Assembly: GCF_019740315.1 (NCBI RefSeq)
Contig: NZ_JAHXZR010000009.1
Location: forward strand, 1 to 64,000
Length of the DNA stretch: 64,000 nucleotides
Direction: 5' to 3'
Source of the DNA: Oceanobacter mangrovi
Lineage (GTDB): Bacteria; Pseudomonadota; Gammaproteobacteria; Pseudomonadales; Oceanobacteraceae
In this document: in pieces, positions 36,108 to 45,301 of the stretch
Layout of the letters: each line of letters opens with the position of its first letter
Position numbering within the stretch: position 1 is the first letter of the stretch
Position numbers and translations under genes: made by a program
The notes under the pieces: model-generated
Told to the model about the DNA's origin: nothing
Database searches by the model: none
The model's input: only the letters and a program-made list of their open reading frames with translations

Positions 36108-37055
36108 TCAGGCGCTGGCCCGATTGCCGTTTTCCGGTGCATCGCGTTGTTCGCGGAACTCGGAGGGGGCCAGACCAACCCGGCGGCGGAAGAAGCGCGA
36201 GAAGTAGGCTGGGTCGGTAAAGCCCAGTTCGTAACCAATCAGTGATACCGGGATGCTGGAATAAATCAGCATACGCTGGGCTTCCAGCACAATGCGGTCG
36301 TAAATCAGGTCGGTGATGTTTTTGCCCGATACCTGTTTGCAGGTGCGGCTGAGGCTGGCGGGTGTGGTGCGCAGTTGTTCGGCGTAAAACTCTACCGGGT
36401 GATGCTGGCGGTAATGCTGTTCAATCAGTTGGTTGAGTTTTTTGAAGCGGTCTGTGTGCAGGTCCTGCGGTGCTGCTTCCGGGTCGCGTTCGATATGACG
36501 ACCCAGCCGGGTCATCAGGCTGAACAGCAGCCAGGCAAACATGGCTTTTTTGCCCGCCGCTTCGTGGCGGTATTCATAATCCAGCTGGCGAATGCCTTGA
36601 TGGATAAATTCCTGCTCTTCACCACCTTCCAGCGGCGTAATGCCGGGTTGTTCCAGCAACTGCTGCGGGAATGGAAACTGGCGTGAAAAATATTCGTCGT
36701 GAATCAGTAGTTGGGAAACGGTAATCACCCAGCCTTCGGTGGCTTCACGTTCAAATTCGAAACCATGGACCACGCCGGCCGGCACGCTGATGATCACCGG
36801 GCCTTGCTGTTGGGTTTCCTGACCATCAATCACAATCCGCACCCGGCCGCGTTTGACATACACCAGCTGGTACATGTTGGGGTGGGTGTGCACATTGATT
36901 TCCCAGTTGAACAGGCGAGCCCGACTGGGGATGTCTTCGATGTGGACGAACTCGGGGTCTCGCTCGGATGGCGCTTCGCTATAGAGGGTGTAATGCGAAA
37001 TCGTCATCGGCTGACGCGGAGCTCGTTTGCCGGATAAATGCTGAGGTTCGTTCAT
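36108..37055 (-). CDS. AraC/XylS-family regulator, PobR/HpaA-like
   Basis: 315 residues: N-terminal cupin (HTHPNMYQLVYVKRGRVRIVIDG and SVPAGVVHGFEFE) and C-terminal AraC double HTH ending in the signature GYELGFTDPAYFSRFFRRRVG. The combination and the NWEINVHTHPN segment resemble PobR/HpaA regulators of aromatic acid catabolism, which may connect it to the protocatechuate cluster 2 kb away, but pobA is not in the window. The neighbour on the same strand is an aldo/keto reductase. Confidence 0.87.
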   Translation of the reverse strand: MNEPQHLSGKRAPRQPMTISHYTLYSEAPSERDPEFVHIEDIPSRARLFNWEINVHTHPNMYQLVYVKRGRVRIVIDGQETQQQGPVIISVPAGVVHGFEFEREATEGWVITVSQLLIHDEYFSRQFPFPQQLLEQPGITPLEGGEEQEFIHQGIRQLDYEYRHEAAGKKAMFAWLLFSLMTRLGRHIERDPEAAPQDLHTDRFKKLNQLIEQHYRQHHPVEFYAEQLRTTPASLSRTCKQVSGKNITDLIYDRIVLEAQRMLIYSSIPVSLIGYELGFTDPAYFSRFFRRRVGLAPSEFREQRDAPENGNRASA

Positions 37056-37125
37056 AGTCGTATCTTGTTGTTTTTGTTGCGACCAGACGACCGGCCCGTT
37101 ATGGACCGGTCGCAGGGGAGATCAA

Positions 37126-38127
37126 TCAGGCCGAAAATTCTTCGGTGTCGATCTCAGTCTGTTGTGCCGGGCTGTAACGTGGGCCGGTCACTGTGCTCTG
37201 GTTAATCAGCTGGTTCAGTTCAGCAATCACCTCGGCGGACAGTTTGACGTTGCCGGCCTGGAGGTTTTCTTCCATATGCGCAATCGAACGGGTGCCAGGA
37301 ATGGGTACGATGTGATCGCCCTGGGCGCAAACCCAGGACAGTGCCAGCTGGGCCGGAGTGCAGCCTGCAGATTCGGCAATCTGACGGTATTTTTCCAGCA
37401 GCGGCAGGTTGGCCTGGAAGTTTTCCGGATAGAAGCGTGGCATGTTGCGACGAATATCCTTTGGCTCCAGCGCTTCCAGCTCTGCCATGGTTGGCAGGCC
37501 GTTGGCGAGGAAACCCCGGGCAACCGGGCTGAACGCAACAAACGCGGTGCCCAGTTCTTTGGTGGCTTGCAACACGGCGATTTCGGCGTTGCGGCTCCAG
37601 AGTGAATATTCGGTCTGCAGCGCGGCAATCGGATGCACCGCGTGTGCCTTGCGCAGGGTTTCGGCAGAAACTTCAGACAAACCAATCGCGCCGATCTTGC
37701 CTTCTTTCACCAGCTCAGCCAGTGCGCCAACGGATTCTTCAATCGGCGTGTTGAAATCGCGACGGTGCAGGTAATAGAGGTCGATGTGCTCAACCTGCAA
37801 GCGACGCAGGCTGCTTTCGATTTGCTTGCGCAGTTTGGCAGGGGAACCGTCAATTTCCTTAACGCCCGTTTCTTCGCCAATCGCCATGCCGCACTTGGAG
37901 GCCAGGAACAGCTTGCCGCGTAGTTCTTTCAGCGCCTTGCCTACCAGTAGTTCGTTTTTGCCACCGCCGTACAGGGTGGCGGTGTCGAAGTGGCGGTAAC
38001 CCATGTCAAAGGCTGCGTGCAGCGCCTTGATGCCATCTTCTTCTGACACCGGAGTGCCATAGGCGTGGGACAGGTTCATGCAACCCAGGCCAATGCCGGG
38101 GTTATTGAATTCGGTCTTCAGAGTCAT
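37126..38127 (-). CDS. Aldo/keto reductase
   Basis: 333-residue TIM-barrel NADPH oxidoreductase (AKR13-like). Catalytic tetrad elements are FDTATLYGGGKNE (Asp, Tyr), the Lys in LFLASKCG and the His in YYLHRRDF; NADPH-binding region IVPIPGTRSIAHMEENL. Substrate unknown. It is transcribed towards the AraC gene's 5' end in the same orientation, with the AraC gene downstream. Confidence 0.9.
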   Translation of the reverse strand: MTLKTEFNNPGIGLGCMNLSHAYGTPVSEEDGIKALHAAFDMGYRHFDTATLYGGGKNELLVGKALKELRGKLFLASKCGMAIGEETGVKEIDGSPAKLRKQIESSLRRLQVEHIDLYYLHRRDFNTPIEESVGALAELVKEGKIGAIGLSEVSAETLRKAHAVHPIAALQTEYSLWSRNAEIAVLQATKELGTAFVAFSPVARGFLANGLPTMAELEALEPKDIRRNMPRFYPENFQANLPLLEKYRQIAESAGCTPAQLALSWVCAQGDHIVPIPGTRSIAHMEENLQAGNVKLSAEVIAELNQLINQSTVTGPRYSPAQQTEIDTEEFSA

Positions 38128-38204
38128 GTGTTTCTCCTTGTACTGGTAGAAAGTGCAGGAAACCGTGATCTTAGAAACAGCAAAACCGGCAGAGCCGGTT
38201 TCGG

Positions 38205-38370
38205 GAGTTGGTTGGGCGGATTGGCGCAGCAGCGTTCCATCAGGAGCGGTAGCTCAGTGGATGAGTTGCAAGGCGTTTTTTGCAGCAGGAGTCCAGACAT
38301 ACCAAGCCGGTAGGCGCAGACCCTGCTGTGAAAAACAACGCAGCAAATCGCCGCTGAATGCCGTTCCAAC
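38205..38370. repeat. Candidate dispersed intergenic repeat between ligC and the aldo/keto reductase
   Basis: About 165 bases without coding capacity. On the minus strand it runs from GGCGATTTGCTGCGTTGTTT, through CTCCTGCTGCAAAAAACGCC, to CTCATCCACTGAGCTACCGC. This format (short GC modules with CTGCAAAAAACGCC) recalls intergenic repeats common in marine gammaproteobacteria. Only one copy is in the window, so dispersal is not shown. Confidence 0.4.
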
Positions 38371-38373
38371 CAA

Positions 38374-39324
38374 TTACTCAGCGTTCAGCAACTGCTCCAG
38401 CTCTTCCAAAGTCTCCATCGCAGGCAGTACCTGGGCAACGGAAGAGTTTGGCTCGCGGCCTTCTTTAACGGCGGCGATGAACTCACGGTCCTGCAGTTCG
38501 ATACCATTGTTGGAAACGGCAACGCCAGACAGGTCGATCGGGTTTTCGAAGCCGTCTACCAGGTCATCGTAACGGGCGATGTAGGTGCCCTTGTCACAGA
38601 TGTAGCGGAAGAAGGTACCGAAAGGACCTTCGTTGTTGAACGACAGGCTCAGGGTACAGATAGCACCGCTTGGTACTTTCATGCCGATAGACATGTCCAT
38701 GGCAATGCCCAGGTCAGGGTGGATCGGACCCTGCAGTGCGCTTACCTTGGTGGCTTTCTCGCCAGTCTGGTATTGGAACAGGTCAACTGTGTGACAGGCG
38801 TGGTGCCACAGCAGGTGGTCAGTCCAGGAACGGGCTTCACCCTTGGCGTTGGTGTTGGTACGACGGAAGAAGTAGGTCTGCACATCCATCTGCTGGATTT
38901 TCAGCTCGCCGGCAGCGATCTTGTTGTGGATCCACTGGTGCGATGGGTTGAAACGACGGGTCTGGCCAGACATTGCCACCAGGCCGGTACGCTTTTGTAC
39001 TTCAACCAGCTTGCGAGCGTCTTCGATGTTGTCGGCCATCGGGATTTCAACCATCACGTGCTTGCCAGCTTCCAGACACTGGATCGCCTGGGCAGCGTGC
39101 ATGCTGGTTGGAGTTGCCAGCAGTACACCGTCTACGTCGTCACGTGCCAGCGCTTCAGCCAGGTCGGTGCAGTAGTGCGGAATGCCGCGATCTTCAGCCA
39201 CTTTCTTGATGACGTCCGGACGGGTACCAACGACGGATACCACTTCTGCGCCTTCGATGTTGGCAACAGCATCCAGGTGTTTCTGACCAAAAGCGCCAGC
39301 AGCGCCTGCAACACAAAGTCTCAT
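38374..39324 (-). CDS. ligC: 4-carboxy-2-hydroxymuconate-6-semialdehyde dehydrogenase
   Basis: 316-residue Gfo/Idh/MocA-family NADP dehydrogenase that oxidises the ring-cleavage product of protocatechuate 4,5-dioxygenase (as hemiacetal) to 2-pyrone-4,6-dicarboxylate. Very similar in text to LigC/PmdC: GAAGAFGQKHLDAVANI, GQTRRFNPSHQWIHNKI, QMDVQTYFFRR, SWTDHLLWHHACHTVDLF and NSSVAQVL. ATG at 39324 has AGGAG upstream; the longer in-frame start is rejected. It is encoded opposite to and 2 kb away from the ligJ-ligB block, with the LysR gene between. Confidence 0.95.
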   Translation of the reverse strand: MRLCVAGAAGAFGQKHLDAVANIEGAEVVSVVGTRPDVIKKVAEDRGIPHYCTDLAEALARDDVDGVLLATPTSMHAAQAIQCLEAGKHVMVEIPMADNIEDARKLVEVQKRTGLVAMSGQTRRFNPSHQWIHNKIAAGELKIQQMDVQTYFFRRTNTNAKGEARSWTDHLLWHHACHTVDLFQYQTGEKATKVSALQGPIHPDLGIAMDMSIGMKVPSGAICTLSLSFNNEGPFGTFFRYICDKGTYIARYDDLVDGFENPIDLSGVAVSNNGIELQDREFIAAVKEGREPNSSVAQVLPAMETLEELEQLLNAE

Positions 39325-39489
39325 TATTCTTCTCCTGATCGGTCGTTTGGCACTCTGGGGCGCCTTGTGGGAGTAACAATTACCATCAATATGCTTACGA
39401 CCTGGCCATCGTATACCCATTTAAGAGAGTGAGAGCCATGAGAACACGCTGAGCAGGTCGTAAATACACTGGTGGGACAGGCCGTTTGA

Positions 39490-39558
39490 ACAAAAAACTC
39501 CCGCGGTGAACCAACTGCGAAATTTCTCCAGGAAGAGAATCTCTGGTAGCACCGCGGG
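39490..39558 (-). terminator. Long-loop hairpin with T-run upstream of ligC
   Basis: Minus-strand CCCGCGGTG (39550-39558) pairs perfectly with CACCGCGGG (39500-39508), followed by AGTTTTTTG. The 41-base loop contains further complementarity. It could terminate transcription from the LysR gene or act as a leader structure for ligC, which starts 165 bases further. Confidence 0.55.
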
Positions 39559-39798
39559 CAACAACACAAAACTCAAAACGACCAAGTTCGAGAAGGCCAA
39601 TCTATCACTGGCGTCCAGTGGTTAATAATTAATAAACCAGAACAGCTATTCAAAATTGGTAATGGAAATTTTTGGTATGAAATCCAGAGCAAGCTGTATG
39701 CGGAATTTGATATTGATTGTGTGCTTCTTGCTGGTGTTGAAAAAGTCCATGAAAACGGCTCTGAATGGCCTTTTCCTGTTGTTGGCGGGATGAATTGA
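39550..39798 (+). pseudogene. Remnant reading frame without a start codon
   Basis: After a TAG at 39547 the frame stays open for 82 codons to TGA at 39796 and reads like a real protein tail: WLIINKPEQLFKIGNGNFW, then EIQSKLYAEFDIDCVLLAG, ending WPFPVVGGMN. There is no ATG, GTG or TTG near the beginning and no ribosome site. The sequence is AT-richer than the flanking lig genes. I do not recognise a family. Probably the 3' scar of a deleted gene inserted between ligC and its regulator. Confidence 0.35.
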
Positions 39799-39889
39799 TG
39801 AAGGCTTTTGGGCAGCCGGGGCGATTGCCCCGGAGCTGGTTAACCGTCCTGCAGGTATCAGGTATTGGTTTTATAAATGAGCGTCGGAT

Positions 39890-41116
39890 TTACAAATCAC
39901 GCAGAATTTCAGCTTGCTGGCGTAGCAGGTCGAGGAAATTCATCTGGCTGGGGGTGGCTTGCCAGTTTTGCCGCAAGGTCAGGCCGATGGCCCGGCGAGT
40001 GTGCTCAAGCGTCATTGGCAGCACCGACAGCAGGCCAAAACTGAGTTCGTGTTCGATCTGGTGGGTGGAAATCAGCGTCAGCCGATTGCTGCCACGCAGC
40101 AGTTCACGAATCAGGATTTGTGAGCTGGTTTCGACCAGATGATCCGGGATGGCCATGCCGCGATCTTCAAACAGCGCTTCAAATGCCTTGCGGGTTGGCG
40201 TGCCCTTGCGCGGCACCACCCAGGACTGTTGGGCGAGATCGTCGATGGTCAGATTCGGTGTGTTCATCAGCGGGTGGCCGGGGCGACAGATCACTGCCAG
40301 CGGCGGCGACAGCAGTTCTTCCTGAATGACGTCGTCGACCGGCGGCGGGAAGCGCAGCGCGCCGATGAGGAAATCGAGATCGCCGTGGCGCAGGTGGTGC
40401 AGCAGGTCGCTGTAGGGCGCATCCACCACGCTGATGTCGATATCCGGGTGGCTTTCGCTAAATCGAATAATGGCTTCAGGCAGAATTGACGTCCGCGCCA
40501 GTGGCATGCTGCCAACGACGATTTTTCCGACCTCGCGAAACTGCAGTGCGCTGACTTCCGAGTAACCCTGGTTGAGTTCAGAAAATGCCAGCTTGGTGGC
40601 TCGCGCCAACGCCTGGGCGGCCTTGGTGGCACTGATGCCGGTGCTGGTTTTTTCGAACAGCGGTACCTGCAGAAGCTGTTCCAGTTCACGGGCAGCACGG
40701 TGTAGCGAAGATTGCGATACGCCAACGGCACGGCTGGCAATACTGAAGTTCTGGGCTTCGGTAACGGCCACCAAAGCGCGCAGCTGGGTGGTGGTCAACA
40801 GTGATACCATCTGCTGTGCTGACTGGTTGCGGCTGCCACCGGAGCCATAACGCAGGGCTTCACGAATGCCCTGCAATAAATAGGTAATGCAGCGCTCAAC
40901 CCGGTTGTACCAGACTTCGCCGGATTCGGTCGGGTACATGCCTTCGGCACGGCGCTCGAACAATTCGGTTTGCAGCATTTCTTCCAGCCGGGCTAATGCC
41001 TGAGTTATGGCTGGTTGCGAAAGAAATACCCTTGGGGCTGCCTTGCTAATACTTTTTTGTTCGCTCACCTCCAGAAAAACCCTGAGGTGGCGAAGGTTGG
41101 GAATGGTGAACTCCAT
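39890..41116 (-). CDS. LysR-type regulator with two HTH domains, likely regulator of the protocatechuate genes
   Basis: 408 residues from the ATG at 41116, about 100 longer than normal LysR proteins. A complete winged HTH at residues 1-65 (LRHLRVFLEVSEQKSISKAA, FLSQPAITQALARLEEML) is followed by a second one at about 105-170 (TTQLRALVAVTEAQNFSIAS, GVSQSSLHRAARELEQLL) and then the substrate-binding domain (REVGKIVVGSMPLARTSILP). It is divergent from ligJ (259 bases) and upstream of ligC on the same strand, hence the functional analogue of LigR/PmdR/GalR. The extra HTH is discussed in the findings. Confidence 0.88.
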   Translation of the reverse strand: MEFTIPNLRHLRVFLEVSEQKSISKAAPRVFLSQPAITQALARLEEMLQTELFERRAEGMYPTESGEVWYNRVERCITYLLQGIREALRYGSGGSRNQSAQQMVSLLTTTQLRALVAVTEAQNFSIASRAVGVSQSSLHRAARELEQLLQVPLFEKTSTGISATKAAQALARATKLAFSELNQGYSEVSALQFREVGKIVVGSMPLARTSILPEAIIRFSESHPDIDISVVDAPYSDLLHHLRHGDLDFLIGALRFPPPVDDVIQEELLSPPLAVICRPGHPLMNTPNLTIDDLAQQSWVVPRKGTPTRKAFEALFEDRGMAIPDHLVETSSQILIRELLRGSNRLTLISTHQIEHELSFGLLSVLPMTLEHTRRAIGLTLRQNWQATPSQMNFLDLLRQQAEILRDL

Positions 41117-41228
41117 TACTGGCTCAACTCCACTGGAAAACAGCTCTATAGCAAAATCCAATAATGTAACAGTGAAAATGAAATAGCCAGTAGCAATCAT
41201 GGATTCCTACCATGAGTGTACTATCCGA

Positions 41229-41243
41229 TAACCCTGTGGGTTA
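41229..41243. promoter_or_regulatory. Palindrome in the LysR/ligJ divergent region (candidate LysR operator)
   Basis: TAACCC-TGT-GGGTTA, a perfect 6-bp dyad with T and A at the ends, lies 113 bases from the LysR start and 133 from ligJ. LysR operators are AT-ended dyads of about this size (T-N11-A core). Assignment is by position. Confidence 0.5.
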
Positions 41244-41262
41244 GCGGTCGAGCTGGAGAATT

Positions 41263-41301
41263 GGACGCTGGCTGCCACAGGCAGTTATGCAGCTGGCGTC
41301 C
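41263..41301 (+). promoter_or_regulatory. Leader hairpin upstream of ligJ
   Basis: GGACGCTGGCTGC pairs with GCAGCTGGCGTCC (two G-U pairs), 13-base loop, followed by CTCTTTTAATG. Lies in the presumed ligJ leader, 74 bases before the start codon. It might be a weak terminator/attenuator or an mRNA-stabilising structure. Confidence 0.4.
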
Positions 41302-41375
41302 CTCTTTTAATGTTTGCTGCATGCCGTGGTTCCTGCCGGAAACGGCAGATGCCAGAACACAAAGCGAGAAGAATA

Positions 41376-42386
41376 ATGATCATCGATTGTCATGGACACT
41401 ACACCACCACTCCTCCTGGCGTTGGCGCCTGGCGTGATGCCCAGAAAGCAGAAGTAGCCAAGGACCCTGCCTTTATTGGTGAGAAAGGACAGTTCAATGT
41501 GACTGATGATGAGATCCGTGAATCCATCATCAACAACCAGTTGAAGCTGCAACAGGACCGCGGCACCGACCTGACTATTTTCTCTCCACGCGCCAGCTGG
41601 ATGGGTCATCACGTTGGTAACGAGCACACCAGCAAATTCTGGACTGAAAACCAGAACGACCTGATCCGTCGCGTGTGTGACCTGTTCCCTGAGAACTTTG
41701 TACCGGTAGCCCAGCTGCCACAGTCGCCTGGCGTTGATCCATCCAAATCAGTGGCTGAAATCGTTCGTACTGTGGAAGAAATGGGTTTCATCGGTATCAA
41801 CCTGAACCCGGACCCAAGCGGTGGTTTCTGGAACGGCAGCCGTCTGTCTGCCCGTGAGTTCTACCCGATCTATGAAAAGATGTGTGAATACGACATCCCG
41901 GCGATGATTCACGTGTCTGCTGCCTGTAACGACTGTTTCGACACCACCGGTTCCCACTACCTGGGTGCCGATACCACCGGCTTCCAGCAGCTGATGATGT
42001 CTGACGTGTTCAAGGACTTCCCGACCCTGAAGATCATTATTCCTCATGGCGGCGGTGCTGTTCCTTACCACTGGGGTCGCTTCCGCGGCATGGCGCTGGA
42101 TAAAGGCTTCGAGCTGGAAGAGCGCGTACTGAACAACATTTACTTCGACACTTGTGTTTACCACCAGAAAGGTATCGACCTGCTGCTCGACGTGATCCCG
42201 ACCAAGAACATCCTGTTCGCTTCCGAAATGATTGGTGCGGTTCGTGGTATCGACCCTGAAACCGGTCACTACTTCGACGACACCAAGAAGTACATCGATG
42301 CGACTACCAAGATCGACGCTGCGGCCAAGCAAGACATCTTCGAAAACAACATCCGTCGTGTATTCAGCCGTCTGAAGACTGCCTGA
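41376..42386 (+). CDS. ligJ: 4-oxalomesaconate hydratase (amidohydrolase-2 family)
   Basis: 336 residues starting [19 protein letters not shown] (metal-binding HxH); the longer in-frame start at 41310 is rejected. It hydrates 4-oxalomesaconate to 4-carboxy-4-hydroxy-2-oxoadipate. LigJ hallmarks are [26 protein letters not shown]-like [47 protein letters not shown] and [20 protein letters not shown]. First gene of the plus-strand lig operon; the next gene starts 26 bases after its stop. Strongly biased codon use suggests high expression. Confidence 0.95.
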   Translation: MIIDCHGHYTTTPPGVGAWRDAQKAEVAKDPAFIGEKGQFNVTDDEIRESIINNQLKLQQDRGTDLTIFSPRASWMGHHVGNEHTSKFWTENQNDLIRRVCDLFPENFVPVAQLPQSPGVDPSKSVAEIVRTVEEMGFIGINLNPDPSGGFWNGSRLSAREFYPIYEKMCEYDIPAMIHVSAACNDCFDTTGSHYLGADTTGFQQLMMSDVFKDFPTLKIIIPHGGGAVPYHWGRFRGMALDKGFELEERVLNNIYFDTCVYHQKGIDLLLDVIPTKNILFASEMIGAVRGIDPETGHYFDDTKKYIDATTKIDAAAKQDIFENNIRRVFSRLKTA

Positions 42387-42412
42387 TTCACCGAGCTACT
42401 GGAGTCATAACG

Positions 42413-43090
42413 ATGAAAGAAACAGTCGTAGTACAACATATCGAGCGCGCTGATCAGGCGGTTATCGACGGTCTGGCCAAGTGTGGCGTTGCTACCGTTC
42501 ACGAAGCCCAGGGCCGTGTCGGTTTGCTGGCGCACTACATGCGTCCAATCCAGCAGGACGTGTCTGTGGCCGGTTCTGCCGTGACCATCTCTGGCGCTGC
42601 TGGCGACAACTGGATGATGCACGTGGCCATCGAACAGTGCCAGAAAGGCGACATCATGGTATTCGCGCCAACGTCTCCTTCCAACCACGGTTTCTTCGGC
42701 GACCTGCTGGCGACTTCTGCCCAGGCCCGTGGTGTGGTTGGTCTGATCATCGACGGCGGTGTGCGTGACACGCGTGATCTGCGGGCGATGAACTTCTACG
42801 TCTGGTCCAAGGCCGTATTCGCTGAAGGCACCATCAAGGAAACCGTCGGCTCTGTAAACGTACCTCTGGTATGTGCAGACGAGCTGGTGAATCCGGGTGA
42901 CGTGATCGTGGCAGACGATGACGGCGTGGTTGTGGTTCGTCGTGAACACGCGGCTGCGGTACTGGAAAAAGCCCAGGCTCGTATGGCGCTGGAAGAAGAA
43001 AAGCGCGTTCGTATGGCCAATGGCGAACTGGGCCTGGACATCTACAACATGCGTCCTCGCCTGGAAGAGAAAGGTCTGAAATATGTCTGA
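42413..43090 (+). CDS. ligK: 4-carboxy-4-hydroxy-2-oxoadipate aldolase
   Basis: 225 residues, class II pyruvate aldolase of the RraA-like fold (HMG/CHA aldolase) that splits CHA into pyruvate and oxaloacetate, and usually also decarboxylates oxaloacetate. Substrate and metal site segment [17 protein letters not shown] (Arg, Asp) and [20 protein letters not shown] are clear. GGAG precedes the ATG. Its stop overlaps the next gene by eight bases. Equivalent to GalC/ProA/PmdF in other bacteria. Confidence 0.95.
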   Translation: MKETVVVQHIERADQAVIDGLAKCGVATVHEAQGRVGLLAHYMRPIQQDVSVAGSAVTISGAAGDNWMMHVAIEQCQKGDIMVFAPTSPSNHGFFGDLLATSAQARGVVGLIIDGGVRDTRDLRAMNFYVWSKAVFAEGTIKETVGSVNVPLVCADELVNPGDVIVADDDGVVVVRREHAAAVLEKAQARMALEEEKRVRMANGELGLDIYNMRPRLEEKGLKYV

Positions 43091-44156
43091 GCAGCGTTTT
43101 GACCCGCAAGCGGGTGTACGCTGCATGTGGATGCGAGGTGGCACCTCAAAAGGGGGCTACTTCCTGACGCAGGATCTGCCGGCCGACACGGCCGAACGTG
43201 ATGCGTTTCTGTTGCGGGTCATGGGTTCTCCTGACCCGCGCCAGATCGATGGTTTGGGCGGGGCTGACCCGCTGACCTCGAAGGTTGCTGTCGTATCCCG
43301 TTCCGAGCGCGAAGATGCCGATGTCGACTACCTGTTCCTGCAGGTGTTTGTTGATCAGGCCATCGTTACCGATGCCCAGAACTGCGGCAATATTCTGGCG
43401 GGCGTTGGCCCGTTTGCCATCGAGCGTGGACTGGTGGATGCCACCGGTGACACCACCGATGTGCGTATTTTCATGCAGAACACCGGTCAGGTAGCCATTG
43501 CCAGCGTGCCAACTCCGGGCGGCAAGGTGAGCTACTGTGGCGACGCCAAAATTGATGGCGTACCCGGCACCGCGTCTTCCATTCCCATCACTTTCCTGGA
43601 TACCGCAGGTTCCAGCTGTGGTTCACTGCTGCCAACCGGCAACGCGGTGGATGTGATTGATGGCGTTGAAGTGACCATGATCGACAACGGCATGCCGGTT
43701 GTTGTGATGCGCGCCGAAGACATGGGTATTAGCGGCACTGAAAGCCGTGAGGAACTGGAAGCCAACGAAGCGCTGCGCGCCAAACTGGAATCCATTCGTC
43801 TGCAGGCCGGTCCGCTGATGAATCTGGGTGACGTGAAAGAAAAATCCGTTCCCAAGATGAGCATGGTGAGTGCTGCGACTGCTGGTGGTTCTATTTCTAC
43901 CCGTACCTTTATCCCGCACCGTTGTCACGCTTCCATTGGCGTACTGGGCGCGGTCAGTGTCGCGACTGCGGCGGCATTGCCAGGTTCTCCGGCGGCAGAA
44001 GTTGCCATCGTCGAAGCGGGTGATCGCAAGTCGCTGTCAGTAGAGCACCCAATTGGCGAAATGACCGTTATCCTCAATATGGAAAACGGCAATGTTGCCT
44101 CGGCTGCACTGCTGCGCACTGCACGCAAACTGTTTGACGGGCTGGTATTCGGTTAA
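43083..44156 (+). CDS. galD: 4-oxalomesaconate tautomerase (PrpF family)
   Basis: 357 residues, PrpF/diaminopimelate epimerase-like fold. It interconverts the keto and enol forms of 4-oxalomesaconate in protocatechuate/gallate meta-cleavage. The N-terminus [15 protein letters not shown] and the second motif [17 protein letters not shown] carry the active-site residues; KMSMV...[17 protein letters not shown] is conserved. Called galD in Pseudomonas putida and ligU in Sphingobium; both describe the same fold and the ligU enzyme acts at a related double bond. Position between ligK and ligI supports the call. Confidence 0.9.
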   Translation: MSEQRFDPQAGVRCMWMRGGTSKGGYFLTQDLPADTAERDAFLLRVMGSPDPRQIDGLGGADPLTSKVAVVSRSEREDADVDYLFLQVFVDQAIVTDAQNCGNILAGVGPFAIERGLVDATGDTTDVRIFMQNTGQVAIASVPTPGGKVSYCGDAKIDGVPGTASSIPITFLDTAGSSCGSLLPTGNAVDVIDGVEVTMIDNGMPVVVMRAEDMGISGTESREELEANEALRAKLESIRLQAGPLMNLGDVKEKSVPKMSMVSAATAGGSISTRTFIPHRCHASIGVLGAVSVATAAALPGSPAAEVAIVEAGDRKSLSVEHPIGEMTVILNMENGNVASAALLRTARKLFDGLVFG

Positions 44157-44277
44157 GCCGGATGACCAGCCGGGCCAGAGCGGATGTGTTGCCCGTCTCT
44201 GACCCGGAATTCACGTGGCGCCTGTTGCTCTGGGTGACGGCCGCGCCACTGACATCAATAACAATTATTGGTAACTA

Positions 44278-45153
44278 ATGATGATGGATCCGGATTACCT
44301 GCCGTTTCATGCCAACCCAAGCAAGCCTGAATTCAAGGCACCTGCTGGTGCGGTAGACGCCCACTGCCATGTATTTGGTCCAGCGGAAAAATTCCCTTAC
44401 CACCCGAAGCGTAAATACACGCCGTGTGATGCGCCGAAGGAAAAGCTGTTCGAACTGCGTGATTACCTGGGCTTCGAACGCAACGTTATCGTTCAGGCTT
44501 CCTGTCACGGTACTGACAACGCCGCCCTGATCGACGCGCTGGAAAGCGCTGGCGAGCTGGCTCGCGGTGTCGCTGTGGTTGATCCTGCGATCACGGTTGA
44601 AGAGCTGGAAGCGATGGACAAGGCCGGTGTTCGTGCCGTCCGTTTCAACTTCGTCAAGCGTCTGGTTGATAGCACGCCAAAAGAAGTGTTCCTGTCTGTT
44701 GCTGAAAAGATCAAGCCACTGGGCTGGCACATCGTTGTTTACTTCGAAGCGCCAGACCTGGAAGAGCTGATCCCGTTCCTGAACGAACTGGATACCACCA
44801 TTGTGGTTGACCACATGGGTCGTCCAGACGTTGCCAAGGGCGTTGATCACCCTGACTTCCAGCGCTTCATCCAGCTGATGAAAGACAACGAAAAAGTCTG
44901 GGTCAAGACCACCTGTCCAGAGCGTCTGACCCTGACTGCGCCAGACTACAGCGATGTGGTGCCTTTCATGGCCAAGCTGGTGGAACTGTTCCCTGAGCGT
45001 TGTCTGTGGGGCACCGACTGGCCACATCCAAACATGAAGTCTCATGTACCGGATGACGGCAAGCTGGTTGATGTGATCCCGCTGATCGCACCAACGGCCG
45101 AACTGCAGCAGATGCTGCTGGTCGACAACCCGATGCGTCTGTATTGGGCGTAA
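44278..45153 (+). CDS. ligI: 2-pyrone-4,6-dicarboxylate hydrolase
   Basis: 291-residue amidohydrolase that opens 2-pyrone-4,6-dicarboxylate to 4-oxalomesaconate without a metal. VDAHCHVFGPAEKFPYHPKRKYTPCDAP, LVVDHMGRP-like TIVVDHMGRPDVAKG and LWGTDWPHPNM are typical of LigI. Three in-frame ATGs lie at 44278, 44281 and 44284; the first two have GGTAAC rather than a good Shine-Dalgarno. 121 bases separate it from galD, so an internal promoter is possible. Followed by a hairpin terminator. Confidence 0.94.
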   Translation: MMMDPDYLPFHANPSKPEFKAPAGAVDAHCHVFGPAEKFPYHPKRKYTPCDAPKEKLFELRDYLGFERNVIVQASCHGTDNAALIDALESAGELARGVAVVDPAITVEELEAMDKAGVRAVRFNFVKRLVDSTPKEVFLSVAEKIKPLGWHIVVYFEAPDLEELIPFLNELDTTIVVDHMGRPDVAKGVDHPDFQRFIQLMKDNEKVWVKTTCPERLTLTAPDYSDVVPFMAKLVELFPERCLWGTDWPHPNMKSHVPDDGKLVDVIPLIAPTAELQQMLLVDNPMRLYWA

Positions 45154-45172
45154 TCCGACCCCGGTGATCTTA

Positions 45173-45202
45173 AACGGCCCAGACTATCTGGGCCGTTGCT
45201 TT
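45173..45202 (+). terminator. Terminator-like hairpin after ligI
   Basis: AACGGCCCAGA/TCTGGGCCGTT with a three-base loop, followed by GCTTTAAT. A partial terminator that may separate ligJ-ligI from ligA-ligB expression. Confidence 0.65.
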
Positions 45203-45301
45203 AATAGCGTCTTGCTATAAAAAAGATAAATCCGAGACTCTCGAACATCAGGCTCGATTGATGGATGATGTTCCCAATAGCTGGATCAGCGAGGGCTGAA
45301 C

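Noticed and set aside
38243-38264. tRNA-like 5' sequence GAGCGGTAGCTCAGTGGAT
   Set aside because: It has a D-arm-like start, but no complementary acceptor strand, anticodon stem or T-arm follows; it belongs to an intergenic repeat-like block.
39545-39558. T-box-like GGTAGCACCGCGGG upstream of the ligC region
   Set aside because: Only the short motif matches on the plus strand; there is no specifier stem or downstream amino acid gene in that orientation. The sequence is better explained as one arm of the minus-strand hairpin.
44275-45045. Long antisense frames opposite ligI, ligB, ligK and DAHP synthase
   Set aside because: All are shadows of highly codon-biased genes; translated sequences are His/Gln/Val-rich without domains.
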